A stretch of 64,000 bases of DNA from Butyricicoccus faecihominis (GTDB lineage: Bacteria; Bacillota; Clostridia; Oscillospirales; Butyricicoccaceae). Location of the stretch: NCBI RefSeq assembly GCF_024462775.1, contig NZ_JANGCE010000008.1, positions 38,426 through 102,425 of the forward strand. The letters run 5' to 3'. The notes under the pieces were generated by a model, which did no database searches, was not told the origin of the DNA, and saw only the letters and a program-made list of their open reading frames with translations. A program made the translations under genes and the position numbers. Positions 8,893 through 17,089 of the stretch are shown here, in pieces; position 1 is the stretch's first letter, and every line of letters starts with the position of its first letter.

Positions 8893-9435
8893 TTATACGG
8901 AAAGCGCATTTTTTGCATCCTGCGGCGTGCAGAAAAAACACAGATGGTCCTTGATCTCGCCGTTATAAAGCTTTTCCGCGCGGTGCAGCATGCCCTCGTA
9001 CTGGAAGCCGCACTTTTCCAGCACGCGGCGCGAGCGGGCGTTGTCCGGGTAACAGGTGGCGGAGATCAGCTCGAGCCCCATTTCAAAAAAACCGGCGCGC
9101 AGTACGGCGCCCACAGCCTCGGTCATGTAGCCGCAGCCCCAATAGTCCTCGCCCATTGCGTAGCCGAGCATGCGCGCGGCTTCGTTTTCGCGCTTGGGGT
9201 CGTGAATAATGCCGCACGAGCCCATCAGGCGGCCGTCCGCCCGGCGCACGATCGCCCACACGCTGGGCTGGTTCAAAAAAACAACGCGCAGGATATCCGC
9301 GGATTCGATCAAGCTTTCATGCGGCTTCCAGCCCGCGTTCGGCCCCACGTTCGGATCCTTGGAGTATTCGTACAGCGCCTCGGCGTCATCCTCCCGGAAG
9401 GGGCGAAGCAGCAGCCGCTTCGTATAAAGATCCAT
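8893..9435 (-). CDS. GNAT family N-acetyltransferase (RimJ/RimL-like)
   Basis: A 180-residue acetyltransferase that transfers acetyl from acetyl-CoA to an amine. The start MDLYTKRLLLRPFREDDAE is characteristic of the RimJ/RimL branch. Motif A is seen at GYAMGEDYWGCGYMTEAV (about residues 90-107), and the CYPDNARSRRVLEKCGF segment near 137 is the usual late motif. RimJ/L relatives acetylate ribosomal proteins, but many act on small amines or antibiotics, so the substrate is open. It follows the DUF4180 gene by 11 nt on the same strand. Confidence 0.92.
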   Translation of the reverse strand: MDLYTKRLLLRPFREDDAEALYEYSKDPNVGPNAGWKPHESLIESADILRVVFLNQPSVWAIVRRADGRLMGSCGIIHDPKRENEAARMLGYAMGEDYWGCGYMTEAVGAVLRAGFFEMGLELISATCYPDNARSRRVLEKCGFQYEGMLHRAEKLYNGEIKDHLCFFCTPQDAKNALSV

Positions 9436-9446
9436 ATGCGCTCCTT

Positions 9447-9812
9447 TCAGTGGGCCGCAAGCCGTTCCACGGCTTGCTCGGCCGTGTCGGTGAAAAAGAT
9501 GTCGCCCCCCCGGTTGCTCTCCCGGATGAAATCACGCAAAGGCTTGCTGGTATAGCCGGAAAAGTCGCCGAAAACCGCGAATTTAACTTGATAGTTGATA
9601 AAGTGCTGCAAAATCTCGCCCGCCAGACAGGTGCTGAGCGTGAAAAAATCTTCGCTCAGCGCCTGCTTGTTGACGGCGATGCGGTCGCAGTCCGCTGCGT
9701 ACCGGATCGAAGCGATTAGGTCAAGCGCGCTCGATACGTCGCGGATAAGAGGGGCGTCGCTCTGGACGACCGCGATCAGGCGGCCGTTTTGTTTGATGAT
9801 TTGCTGTGTCAT
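9447..9812 (-). CDS. DUF4180 family protein
   Basis: A small cytoplasmic protein of 121 residues without membrane segments. It matches the DUF4180 pattern: a hydrophobic N-terminal strand, a central region with LAGEILQHFINYQVKFAVFGDF (here residues 64-85), then SGYTSKPLRDFIRESNRGGDIFF. The family often sits next to acetyltransferase or MarR-type genes and has no established function. It is probably co-transcribed with the GNAT gene and is separated from purA by a terminator. Confidence 0.85.
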   Translation of the reverse strand: MTQQIIKQNGRLIAVVQSDAPLIRDVSSALDLIASIRYAADCDRIAVNKQALSEDFFTLSTCLAGEILQHFINYQVKFAVFGDFSGYTSKPLRDFIRESNRGGDIFFTDTAEQAVERLAAH

Positions 9813-9831
9813 AGAAATCCTTTCTGAATGA

Positions 9832-9868
9832 AAAAAGACGCAGGGGGAGCGTGTTCACCCCACCCTGC
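9832..9868 (-). terminator. purA terminator
   Basis: On the minus strand a GCAGGG/CCCTGC-based hairpin (9840-9868) followed by TTTTTT (9832-9837), between the purA stop and the DUF4180 start. Confidence 0.75.
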
Positions 9869-9884
9869 ATCATTTGTTTTTGTG

Positions 9885-11156
9885 TTATTTGATTGTCATG
9901 ACCTGATCGCGCGCGGGACCTACGCCCAGCATCGAGATCGGGCAATCGACGATACGTTCAAGCTCGCGGATATAACTCTGTACAGACTGCGGCAGCTCGC
10001 TGAACGAACGGCAGGCGGTGATATCCTCGTCAAAGCCGTCGAATTCCTCATAGATCGGCTTGCAGTGCTCAAGATCGGCAAAGTTCGCGGGGAACTCGGT
10101 CAGGCGCTGGCCCTTATAATCGTAAGCGACGCAAACCTTGAGCTTCGGCAGGCCGCGCAGCGGATCGATCTTGTTGATGACCAGTTCGGTCAGGCCGTTG
10201 ACGCGCACGGCGTAGCGGGCGATGACGGCGTCGAACCAGCCCGTTCTGCGGGGACGGCCGGTCACGGTGCCGAATTCGCCGCCGGCTTTCCGAATGTAAT
10301 CGCCGGTCTCGTCGAACAGCTCGGTCGGGAAGGGGCCCTTGCCGACGCGGGTGGTATAGCTCTTGCAGATGCCCATAATATCGCTGATGGCCGTCGGCCC
10401 GACGCCGGAGCCAATGCAGCAGCCGCCCGCGACCGGGTGGGACGAGGTGACATAGGGGTAGGTGCCCATGTCCAGATCGAGCAGCGTGCCCTGCGCGCCC
10501 TCGAACAGCACCTGCTTGCCCGCCTTGACGGCTTCATAGGTCAGGACCGAGGTATCGCGCACATGCGCGCGCAGCCGGTCGGCATATTCCTTATATTCGC
10601 TGAGTACCGCCTCGATATCGAGCGGCTCGCCGCCGTAAACGCCGGTGATGACCTTGTTCTTGCGCGCGCAGGCTTCGCGCATCGCTTCTTCAAAGCGTTC
10701 GCCGGTGAAATCGTGCATACGTACGCCGATGCGTTCAGCCTTGTCCATGTAGGTGGGGCCGATGCCCTTCTTGGTGGTGCCGATATCGTCCCCGCCGCGC
10801 GCCTTTTCGGAAAGCGCGTCCAGTTCGAGGTGCCACGGCAGGATGCAGTGGCAGCGCGCGTCGATATAGAGCCGATCGGTCGATACGCCCTTTTCGGCAA
10901 GGCCGTCGATCTCCTTGAGGATGGCGCGCGGATCGACCACCACGCCGGGGCCGATCACGTTTACGCAGTTCGGATACAGAATACCCGAGGGGATGAGCTG
11001 TAATTTATAGGTTTCGCCCTCCACCACGACGGTGTGGCCGGCGTTGTTGCCGCCTTGGCTGCGCACGACCAGATCGGCCTGCGCGGCAAAAATATCGATA
11101 AACTTGCCTTTGCCTTCATCGCCCCACTGGGCGCCTAATATCACTTTTCCGGGCAT
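9885..11156 (-). CDS. purA: Adenylosuccinate synthetase
   Basis: Catalyses the first committed step from IMP to AMP: IMP, aspartate and GTP give adenylosuccinate. The 423-residue protein opens with the family hallmark GAQWGDEGKGK (GTP P-loop, about residues 7-17), followed by GGNNAGHTV. It also has GIGPTYMDKAERIG and the late GRPRRTGWFD segment. The start at 11156 is the first ATG giving the canonical N-terminus and lies after an AGGAAAGGA site; the longer frame to 11219 begins inside the promoter. It is monocistronic, from its own promoter. Confidence 0.97.
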   Translation of the reverse strand: MPGKVILGAQWGDEGKGKFIDIFAAQADLVVRSQGGNNAGHTVVVEGETYKLQLIPSGILYPNCVNVIGPGVVVDPRAILKEIDGLAEKGVSTDRLYIDARCHCILPWHLELDALSEKARGGDDIGTTKKGIGPTYMDKAERIGVRMHDFTGERFEEAMREACARKNKVITGVYGGEPLDIEAVLSEYKEYADRLRAHVRDTSVLTYEAVKAGKQVLFEGAQGTLLDLDMGTYPYVTSSHPVAGGCCIGSGVGPTAISDIMGICKSYTTRVGKGPFPTELFDETGDYIRKAGGEFGTVTGRPRRTGWFDAVIARYAVRVNGLTELVINKIDPLRGLPKLKVCVAYDYKGQRLTEFPANFADLEHCKPIYEEFDGFDEDITACRSFSELPQSVQSYIRELERIVDCPISMLGVGPARDQVMTIK

Positions 11157-11209
11157 TGTATCCCATTCCTTTCCTATGCAGTGCGCGCTTTGCCGCGCCA
11201 TACAGTTAA

Positions 11210-11238
11210 AGTATAACATACCGGGCCGCTTTGTTCAA
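11210..11238 (-). promoter_or_regulatory. Promoter of purA
   Basis: Minus strand TTGAAC (11233-11238), a 17-bp spacer and TATACT (11210-11215). No purine riboswitch is visible in the short leader. Confidence 0.7.
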
Positions 11239-11312
11239 TGCCGTTTTGTGATGCTTTTGCAAACAAAACGAAAGAAAACAGAGAAGCGGTCCGGCAGGTG
11301 AAAAAATACGCG

Positions 11313-13364
11313 CTAGTTAAACGCTTCGTCCTCGCTCGCGGCGAACATGTGCTCGACACGGTCGCGCAGCAGGGGATAGGCGGCAAGCGCTGGGTCTTCC
11401 GCAAGCAGGGCCTCGGCTTCCTCGCGCGCGTGCTGCATCAGCGTTAGATCGCCCGCGAGGTCGGCCACGTGCAGCGCGGGCAGGCCGTGCTGGCGGCGGC
11501 CGAAAAAGTCGCCCGGCCCGCGCAGCGCAAGGTCGGATCGGGCAATTTCAAACCCGTCGGCGGTTTGGCACAGAATCTTCAGGCGCTCGCGCGCGGGTTG
11601 CCCCTTGTCCGCGCCGAAAAAGACGCAGTAGCTTTGCCGCGTGCCGCGTCCGACGCGGCCGCGCAGCTGGTGCAGCTGGGAAAGGCCGAAGCGGTCCGCG
11701 TCCTCCACCACCATCAGGTTGGCGTTCGGCACGTCCACGCCGACCTCGATCACCGTGGTGGCGACCAGAATATCGTATGCCCCGGCGGCAAAATCACGCA
11801 TGGTTTGATCTTTGTCCGCGTTTTTCATGCGGCCGTGCAGCACGGCGACGCGGCGGTGGGGCAGGGCCTTTTGCAGGTCGCGCGCGTGCTGCTCCGCGCT
11901 TTTCAGGTTGGTCTCGCCTTCCTCTACAAGGGGGCACACCACATAGGCCTGCCCGCCCGCGGCGATTTGCTTATCGATAAATTTGGTGATGCGGGCGCGC
12001 ATGTGCTCGCCCACGGCGTAGGTCTCAATAGGCGTGCGGCCGGGCGGCAGCTCGTCCAGCACGGAAACGTCCAGATCGCCGTACATGATCAGGGCGAGCG
12101 TGCGCGGGATGGGCGTGGCCGACATGACCAGCGTGTGCGGCGTTTGCCCCTTGGCCGCGAGGGCCGCGCGCTGCGCCACGCCGAACCGGTGCTGTTCGTC
12201 CGCGACGACCGCGCCGAGCCTGTGGAAGGTGACGCTCTGCTGGATGAGGGCGTGCGTGCCGATCACGACCTGCGCCTGACCGCTTTCGATGCGGGATAGC
12301 GCCTGCCGCTTTTGCGCCGCGCCCATGGAACCGGTCAGCAGGGTAACCGTGATATTCAGTGGGGCAAGCATTTTAACGAGCGTTTCCGCGTGCTGGGCGG
12401 CCAAGATCTCGGTCGGCGCCATAAAAGCGGCTTGATATCCGTTTGCGGCGGCCAGCGCGCACAGCGCGGCGGCTACCAGCGTTTTGCCGGAGCCGACATC
12501 GCCCTGCAAGAGGCGGTTCATCGGGCGGCCGGAGGCGCAGTCCGCGGCGATCTCGTCGATCGCGCGGCGCTGCGCGCCGGTCGGCGCAAAGGGCAGGACG
12601 GAGAGGAACGCGCGCAGTCCGTCCGCTTCAAAGGGGATGCCGTTGTCCGCGCGGCGGCGTTCTTTTAGCTGCTGCAAGCCGCAGCAGAGCAAAAACAGCT
12701 CTTCAAAGATCATGCGGCGGCGCGCGTCCTCCACATCCTGCTGCGTTTTAGGGCGGTGGATAGCGGCGAGCGCGTCGGCCGAGTCGATCAGCCGGTACTT
12801 GGCGCGAAGCAGCTGGGGCAGTGGATCGGGCCAATCACCCGCGACGGCGGCGAGCGCCGCCTCGGTCACATGCAGCATATCGCGCTGGGATATGCCGGAG
12901 GAAAGCGGATAAATGGGCACGATACGGCCCGGCGATTCGCCCGAGGCAGGCACAGGATCGGCCGCGGGCGATACCATGGTACGCGCGCGGCCAGTACCCG
13001 TCACCCGGCCGCAAAAGAGGTATTCCTGACCCTCCCGCAGCGTGGCGGCGGCATATTTATTGTTAAAATAGGTAATGTTAAGCGTACCCGTTTCATCGAA
13101 CACGGTCAGCTTGGTTAGGTCGAGCCCACGGCGAATGCGGCGAAACGCGGGCGCGGTGCCCACGACGGCGCGCACACAGTACTTGTCCTCCGCCGTGACG
13201 CCGGAAATCGGGGTGATTTTGGTGCGGTCCTCATAATCTCGCGGATAGGTCAGCAGCGCGTCGCGCAGCGTGCGGATATGCAGTTTTTGAAACAGACCGG
13301 CCTTTTTGGGCCCAACGCCCTTGGCCGCTGTGATAAAATCGGAAAGTGCGGGCAATTTTCGCAC
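11313..13364 (-). CDS. recG: ATP-dependent DNA helicase RecG
   Basis: Branch-migrating helicase for stalled forks and Holliday junctions, 683 residues as usual. An N-terminal wedge/OB domain precedes the helicase motor. Motor motifs are Walker A GDVGSGKT (about residue 290), the DEQH box in VVADEQHRFG (about 388), SATPIPRT, and the C-terminal QLRGRVGRG motif VI near 567. The start is a GTG at 13364 with a weak GGGTG site. Upstream lies the heptamer-repeat region shared with the lexA 3' end, so coupling to lexA transcription is possible but unproven. Confidence 0.96.
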   Translation of the reverse strand: MRKLPALSDFITAAKGVGPKKAGLFQKLHIRTLRDALLTYPRDYEDRTKITPISGVTAEDKYCVRAVVGTAPAFRRIRRGLDLTKLTVFDETGTLNITYFNNKYAAATLREGQEYLFCGRVTGTGRARTMVSPAADPVPASGESPGRIVPIYPLSSGISQRDMLHVTEAALAAVAGDWPDPLPQLLRAKYRLIDSADALAAIHRPKTQQDVEDARRRMIFEELFLLCCGLQQLKERRRADNGIPFEADGLRAFLSVLPFAPTGAQRRAIDEIAADCASGRPMNRLLQGDVGSGKTLVAAALCALAAANGYQAAFMAPTEILAAQHAETLVKMLAPLNITVTLLTGSMGAAQKRQALSRIESGQAQVVIGTHALIQQSVTFHRLGAVVADEQHRFGVAQRAALAAKGQTPHTLVMSATPIPRTLALIMYGDLDVSVLDELPPGRTPIETYAVGEHMRARITKFIDKQIAAGGQAYVVCPLVEEGETNLKSAEQHARDLQKALPHRRVAVLHGRMKNADKDQTMRDFAAGAYDILVATTVIEVGVDVPNANLMVVEDADRFGLSQLHQLRGRVGRGTRQSYCVFFGADKGQPARERLKILCQTADGFEIARSDLALRGPGDFFGRRQHGLPALHVADLAGDLTLMQHAREEAEALLAEDPALAAYPLLRDRVEHMFAASEDEAFN

Positions 13365-13378
13365 ACCACCCTTCGGGG

Positions 13379-13484
13379 AATTAGTAGTTAGGAATTAGGA
13401 ATTAATAATTAAGGCTGCGCGCTATGCGTGTGCAATACTGTAGCGGCCAATTACAAATTACTAACTACTAATTCCTAATTATTC
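13379..13484. repeat. TTAGGAATT-type intergenic repeat, copy 1
   Basis: Degenerate, roughly 7-bp units (TTAGGAA-like) at 13379-13410 face their inverse at 13449-13484, forming a large imperfect hairpin around a GC-rich centre. The right arm abuts the lexA stop codon. A second locus of the same kind lies at 53423-53604. Confidence 0.75.
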
Positions 13485-14078
13485 TTAGTATTCCCGGTAA
13501 ACCGCCTTGACGACGCCAAGGATTTGGCAGCCGTTGCCGTCGATCGGCGAATAGGCGGGGTTTTCGGGCAGCAGCCATACGCCGTCCGGCGTGATGGAAA
13601 GCGTTTTACAGGTCGCTTCATCCTCCAACAGGGCGATGACGATGTCGCCGTTTCGCGCGACCGCGTCCTGACGGACGATGACAAGGTCGCCGTCCAGAAT
13701 ACCCGCGCCAATCATGGATTCGCCGCGGATGCGCAGCGCGTAATATTGGCCGCCCGCCGCGGCGGGCTCGAACGGTACAAAGCCGATGTTTTCCTCCACG
13801 GCTAAAATTGGCGCGCCGGCGGTGACGCGGCCCAGAATGGGCACGCGCGGCACCATGGAAGGCCCGCCCGTGGGAGATAGCGCGCGGGATTTGCGGTCGT
13901 CGGATTCAAGGTAGCCCGCTTCGCGCAGCTTTTTTAAATGGGCGTGCACGGTGGAGGGCGAGCGCAGATCCATTTCAGAGCAGATTTCGCGCACCGAGGG
14001 CGGGTAGCCGTGCTCCAGCGAAAATTCGCTGATAAAATCAAGGATCCTTTGCTGTTTGGCGGATATTTTCTTCATCAT
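13485..14078 (-). CDS. lexA: SOS repressor LexA
   Basis: Represses DNA-damage genes until RecA filaments trigger self-cleavage. The 197-residue protein has the winged helix with PPSVREICSEMDLRSPSTVHAHL (residues 26-48). The Ala87-Gly88 scissile bond lies in VTAGAP, and the catalytic dyad is Ser121 (GESM) and Lys158 (ATCKTL). The start at 14078 follows GGGGA at nine nucleotides; a second ATG directly follows. A matching operator overlaps its own promoter, so it is autoregulated. recG lies downstream on the same strand. Confidence 0.97.
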   Translation of the reverse strand: MMKKISAKQQRILDFISEFSLEHGYPPSVREICSEMDLRSPSTVHAHLKKLREAGYLESDDRKSRALSPTGGPSMVPRVPILGRVTAGAPILAVEENIGFVPFEPAAAGGQYYALRIRGESMIGAGILDGDLVIVRQDAVARNGDIVIALLEDEATCKTLSITPDGVWLLPENPAYSPIDGNGCQILGVVKAVYREY

Positions 14079-14107
14079 ATCGTGCTCTCCCCAGTCATGG
14101 TTAAAAG

Positions 14108-14121
14108 GAAACATACGTTCG
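14108..14121 (-). promoter_or_regulatory. LexA operator (SOS box)
   Basis: Read on the minus strand it is CGAACGTATGTTTC, a full match to the Firmicutes consensus CGAACRNRYGTTYC. It begins about ten nucleotides downstream of the -10 element of lexA. Confidence 0.9.
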
Positions 14122-14131
14122 GTTATTCTTT

Positions 14132-14160
14132 ATTATACCGCGCGTTTTACAAAAAAGCAA
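14132..14160 (-). promoter_or_regulatory. Promoter of lexA
   Basis: Minus strand TTGCTT (14155-14160), a 17-bp spacer and TATAAT (14132-14137). The -35 element touches a second palindrome GCAAAC-4-GTTTGC (14157-14172), which resembles but does not match a LexA box. Confidence 0.75.
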
Positions 14161-14241
14161 ACAAATGTTTGCGATATGCGTTTAAATCGCGGGAAACCTG
14201 CCGGATCTTTACGCTGCGGCGGGTTTCGAGCGAACTCTTCC

Positions 14242-14270
14242 TTGTATTTCCGGGCGTTTTGATATAAAAT
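14242..14270 (+). promoter_or_regulatory. Promoter of yloU-yloV
   Basis: TTGTAT (14242-14247), a 17-bp spacer and TAAAAT (14265-14270), then an AGGAGGG RBS at 14311-14317. Confidence 0.6.
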
Positions 14271-14324
14271 AGGAAATAGTATAAGCATAGAGGTAGGATC
14301 CATCGCACGTAGGAGGGTTTGTTT

Positions 14325-14675
14325 ATGACCATTAAGACCGATCTCGGATATATCGAAATCACAAACGAGGTGCTGGCCGGCATCGCCGGCTTCGCGGCGT
14401 CCAGCTGCTTCGGCGTCAAGGGCATGACCATGCGCTCGGTGACCGATGGGCTGGCCCATCTGCTCCGGCTGGAAAACCAGTCGCGCGGGGTGCGTGTCGC
14501 GGAAGCGCCGGACGGCGGCGTGGGTATCGATCTGCATATCGCGGTCGAACACGGCGTCAATATCGCTACGGTGTGCCGCTCTATCATCGGCGAGGTGCGC
14601 TATCATGTGGAACGCCTGACCGGCGTGGACGTAAAAAACGTCGATATCTATGTCGAAAGCATCAAAGCCGATTAA
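14325..14675 (+). CDS. yloU: Asp23/Gls24 family envelope stress protein (YloU-like)
   Basis: A 116-residue cytoplasmic protein of the Asp23/Gls24 family, which in Bacillota is tied to cell-envelope homeostasis. It starts TDLGYIEITNEVLAGIAG and carries the family pattern of alternating strands ending in VKNVDIYVESI. The ATG at 14325 has AGGAGGG seven nucleotides upstream. Its partner yloV follows after 17 nt, the order usual across Bacillota. Molecular function is not known beyond this conserved pairing. Confidence 0.9.
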   Translation: MTIKTDLGYIEITNEVLAGIAGFAASSCFGVKGMTMRSVTDGLAHLLRLENQSRGVRVAEAPDGGVGIDLHIAVEHGVNIATVCRSIIGEVRYHVERLTGVDVKNVDIYVESIKAD

Positions 14676-14692
14676 AGGGAGAGAAGCCGATC

Positions 14693-16336
14693 ATGTCAGA
14701 TAAAAAAATCACGGGCGAGCTATTTTGCAGCATGGTGACCGAAGGCGCGCTCGCAATCGCCGAAAAGAAGGAGCAGGTCAACGAGCTGAACGTGTTCCCC
14801 GTGCCGGACGGCGATACGGGCACCAACATGTCGCTGACCATGGCCTCCGCGATGGAGGCGGTGGCAAAGCTGTCCGCGCCCACGCTCGGTAAGGCGGCGG
14901 AAACGACCGCCTCCGCGCTGCTGCGCGGCGCGCGCGGCAATTCGGGCGTTATTCTTTCGCTTTTATTCCGCGGCGTGGCAAAGCGCCTGCACGACCTGAA
15001 CGAGGCGGACGGCTGCGATTTTGCCCTTGCCCTGCGCGAGGGTGTGGAGGCCGCCTATAAAGCCGTGATGAAACCGGCGGAGGGCACCATCCTCACCGTG
15101 TCCCGCGTCGCGGCGCAGTTTGCGGTAGAGCAGTGTCAGGCCGAAGCCGACCTGCCAGCGGAAAAGGTGTTTGAGGCCGTACTCGAACGCGGCAAGACCG
15201 CGCTCGAAGAGACCGTGCACCAAAATCCCGTTCTCGAAAAGGCCGGCGTGGTGGACGCGGGCGGCTTTGGCCTGCTCACCATTTGGGAAGGCATGTTCGA
15301 CGCGCTGCGCGGCATCCATAAGGAACGCCAGACCGCCGCGCCGACCAAGGCCGCCGCGGATTTCGGCGCGATTTCGGAACAGGATATCACGTTCACCTAT
15401 TGCACCGAGTTTATCGCGGAGCGCCGCGACAAGGCGCGCAACGTTGGCCGCATGCGCTCCATCCTGAGCGAGCTGGGCGACAGTCTGGTCGTTGTGGAGG
15501 ACGAGGAGATCGTCAAGGTGCACGTCCACACCGACCAGCCGAACAAGGCGCTGGAGGAAGGCCTCAAATTCGGCCCGCTCCTCACCGTGAAGATCGAAAA
15601 CATGCGCGAGCAGCACACCGCCAAGGTGATTGAGGGCACGGCGGACGCGCCCAAGGAGCGCGTCATCGTGCCGCCTGAAAAGAAATACGGCTTTGTGGCC
15701 ATCGCCGCGGGCGACGGGCTGAAGGCCGTATTCAGCGATCTTGGCGTGGACGTCGTCGTGCAGGGCGGACAAACCATGAACCCCTCAACGGACGATATCA
15801 TCCACGCGGTGGACGCGGTGCCGGCTGAGATCGTGTTCGTGCTGCCGAACAATAAAAACATCATCATGGCGGCCGAACAGGCCGTGCATCTGGCGGAGGG
15901 CAAAAAGATCGTCGTCGTGCCGACCAAGACCATCCCGCAGGGGATTTCGGCCATGCTCGCCGTCGATACCGAGGGCGAGGAGGGCGCGATCGTCGCCGCC
16001 ATGCAGGAGGCCGCGCACCATGTGCACAGCGGTCAGGTCACCTATGCCGCGCGCGATTCCGAGTTTGACGGTAAACGCATCAAGCAGGGCGAATACCTTT
16101 CTCTGTGCGAGGGCAAGCTGTGCGCTTCCGGCAAGGAAAGCTCGGTGGTGAAAAAGCTCGTGCGCGAGCTTGTCGAGGAAAGCAGCGCGTTTGCCACCGT
16201 TATATACGGCGAAGGCGTGAGCGAAGAGGCGGCGATGGAGGTGGAAGCCCTGCTCCGCAAGGAGAACAAGGGGCTGGAGATCTCGGTCATCAACGGCGGA
16301 CAGCCGGTGTACTACTATATCCTTTCCGTGGAATAA
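14693..16336 (+). CDS. yloV: DAK2-domain fatty-acid-kinase-like protein YloV (FakA family)
   Basis: A 547-residue protein of the FakA family. With a FakB lipid carrier such proteins phosphorylate exogenous fatty acids to feed phospholipid synthesis. The N-terminal DhaL/DAK2 kinase domain has the metal-binding segment NVFPVPDGDTGTNM (Asp39 and Asp41), and GARGNSGVILS near residue 82. A middle domain and a DegV-like C-terminal half complete the family length. The ATG at 14693 follows GGGAGAG. No fakB (DegV) gene is in the window. It is co-transcribed with yloU and probably pth. Confidence 0.9.
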   Translation: MSDKKITGELFCSMVTEGALAIAEKKEQVNELNVFPVPDGDTGTNMSLTMASAMEAVAKLSAPTLGKAAETTASALLRGARGNSGVILSLLFRGVAKRLHDLNEADGCDFALALREGVEAAYKAVMKPAEGTILTVSRVAAQFAVEQCQAEADLPAEKVFEAVLERGKTALEETVHQNPVLEKAGVVDAGGFGLLTIWEGMFDALRGIHKERQTAAPTKAAADFGAISEQDITFTYCTEFIAERRDKARNVGRMRSILSELGDSLVVVEDEEIVKVHVHTDQPNKALEEGLKFGPLLTVKIENMREQHTAKVIEGTADAPKERVIVPPEKKYGFVAIAAGDGLKAVFSDLGVDVVVQGGQTMNPSTDDIIHAVDAVPAEIVFVLPNNKNIIMAAEQAVHLAEGKKIVVVPTKTIPQGISAMLAVDTEGEEGAIVAAMQEAAHHVHSGQVTYAARDSEFDGKRIKQGEYLSLCEGKLCASGKESSVVKKLVRELVEESSAFATVIYGEGVSEEAAMEVEALLRKENKGLEISVINGGQPVYYYILSVE

Positions 16337-16360
16337 AAGACAAAGGGCAACGAAAACAAC

Positions 16361-16999
16361 ATGTCGATATTTGATATCTTTGCAAAAATAGAGCGCGACC
16401 GGGAAACGCAGCGGACGCAGCCGATCGAGTGGCTGGTCGTCGGTCTGGGCAATCCCGGCGCCAAGTACGAGGGCACGCGGCACAACGCGGGCTTCCGCGC
16501 GCTCGACGGTTACAGCAAAAAGTCCGGCCAGAAGATCGACCGGATGAAGTTTAAGGCCCTCGTGGGCGAGGGCGCGCTCGGCGGCAAACGGGTGCTGTTC
16601 GTCAAGCCGCAGACCTTTATGAACCTTTCCGGCGAGGCCGTGCGGGACGCAGCCGCGTTTTATCAGGTGCCGCCCGAGCGCGTGATCGTCCTTTCGGATG
16701 ATGTTTCGCTCGATGTGGGCACGCTGCGCATCCGGCCCAAGGGCTCCGCGGGCGGGCAAAACGGGCTGAAAAACATCATTTACCACCTGAAAAGCGAGGA
16801 GTTTCCCCGCGTCAAGATCGGCGTGGGGCACAAGCCGCACCCGGAGTACGATCTGGCGGATTGGGTGCTGTCCCGCTTTGGCGCGGAGGAGCAAAAGGCC
16901 ATTGATAAGGCCTGCGCGGACGCGGTGGAAGCCGCGGCCTGCATCATTGCAGAAGGCTGTCCCGCCGCCGCGCAAAAATTCAACGGCAAACGAATGTAG
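16361..16999 (+). CDS. pth: Peptidyl-tRNA hydrolase
   Basis: Releases tRNA from peptidyl-tRNAs that drop off ribosomes. The catalytic His lies in GTRHNAGF (about residue 42) and the supporting Asp in VLSDDVSLDVGTLRIR (about residue 115). KPQTFMNLSG supplies the conserved Asn and GGQNGLK the other active-site loop. At 212 residues it is about 20 longer than the common form because of an N-terminal leader before WLVVGLGNPG. It lies 24 nt after yloV and ends at a strong bidirectional terminator. Confidence 0.95.
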   Translation: MSIFDIFAKIERDRETQRTQPIEWLVVGLGNPGAKYEGTRHNAGFRALDGYSKKSGQKIDRMKFKALVGEGALGGKRVLFVKPQTFMNLSGEAVRDAAAFYQVPPERVIVLSDDVSLDVGTLRIRPKGSAGGQNGLKNIIYHLKSEEFPRVKIGVGHKPHPEYDLADWVLSRFGAEEQKAIDKACADAVEAAACIIAEGCPAAAQKFNGKRM

Positions 17000-17007
17000 T
17001 AACAACC

Positions 17008-17057
17008 AAAAAGCGCCTCGGGCGAAAGCTAAAAAGCTTTTGCCCGAGGCGCTTTTT
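17008..17057. terminator. Bidirectional terminator, pth versus cyclitol operon 1
   Basis: A 16-bp perfect stem (17008-17023 with 17042-17057) with A- and T-tracts on both flanks. It separates pth from the convergent iolE-like gene. Confidence 0.9.
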
Positions 17058-17089
17058 AAAAAGAAGAGAGAAAGAGAAGAAGAGCCGGA

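Noticed and set aside
14157..14172. Second LexA box
   Set aside because: GCAAAC-4-GTTTGC departs from the consensus at several positions; kept only as a possible weak site.
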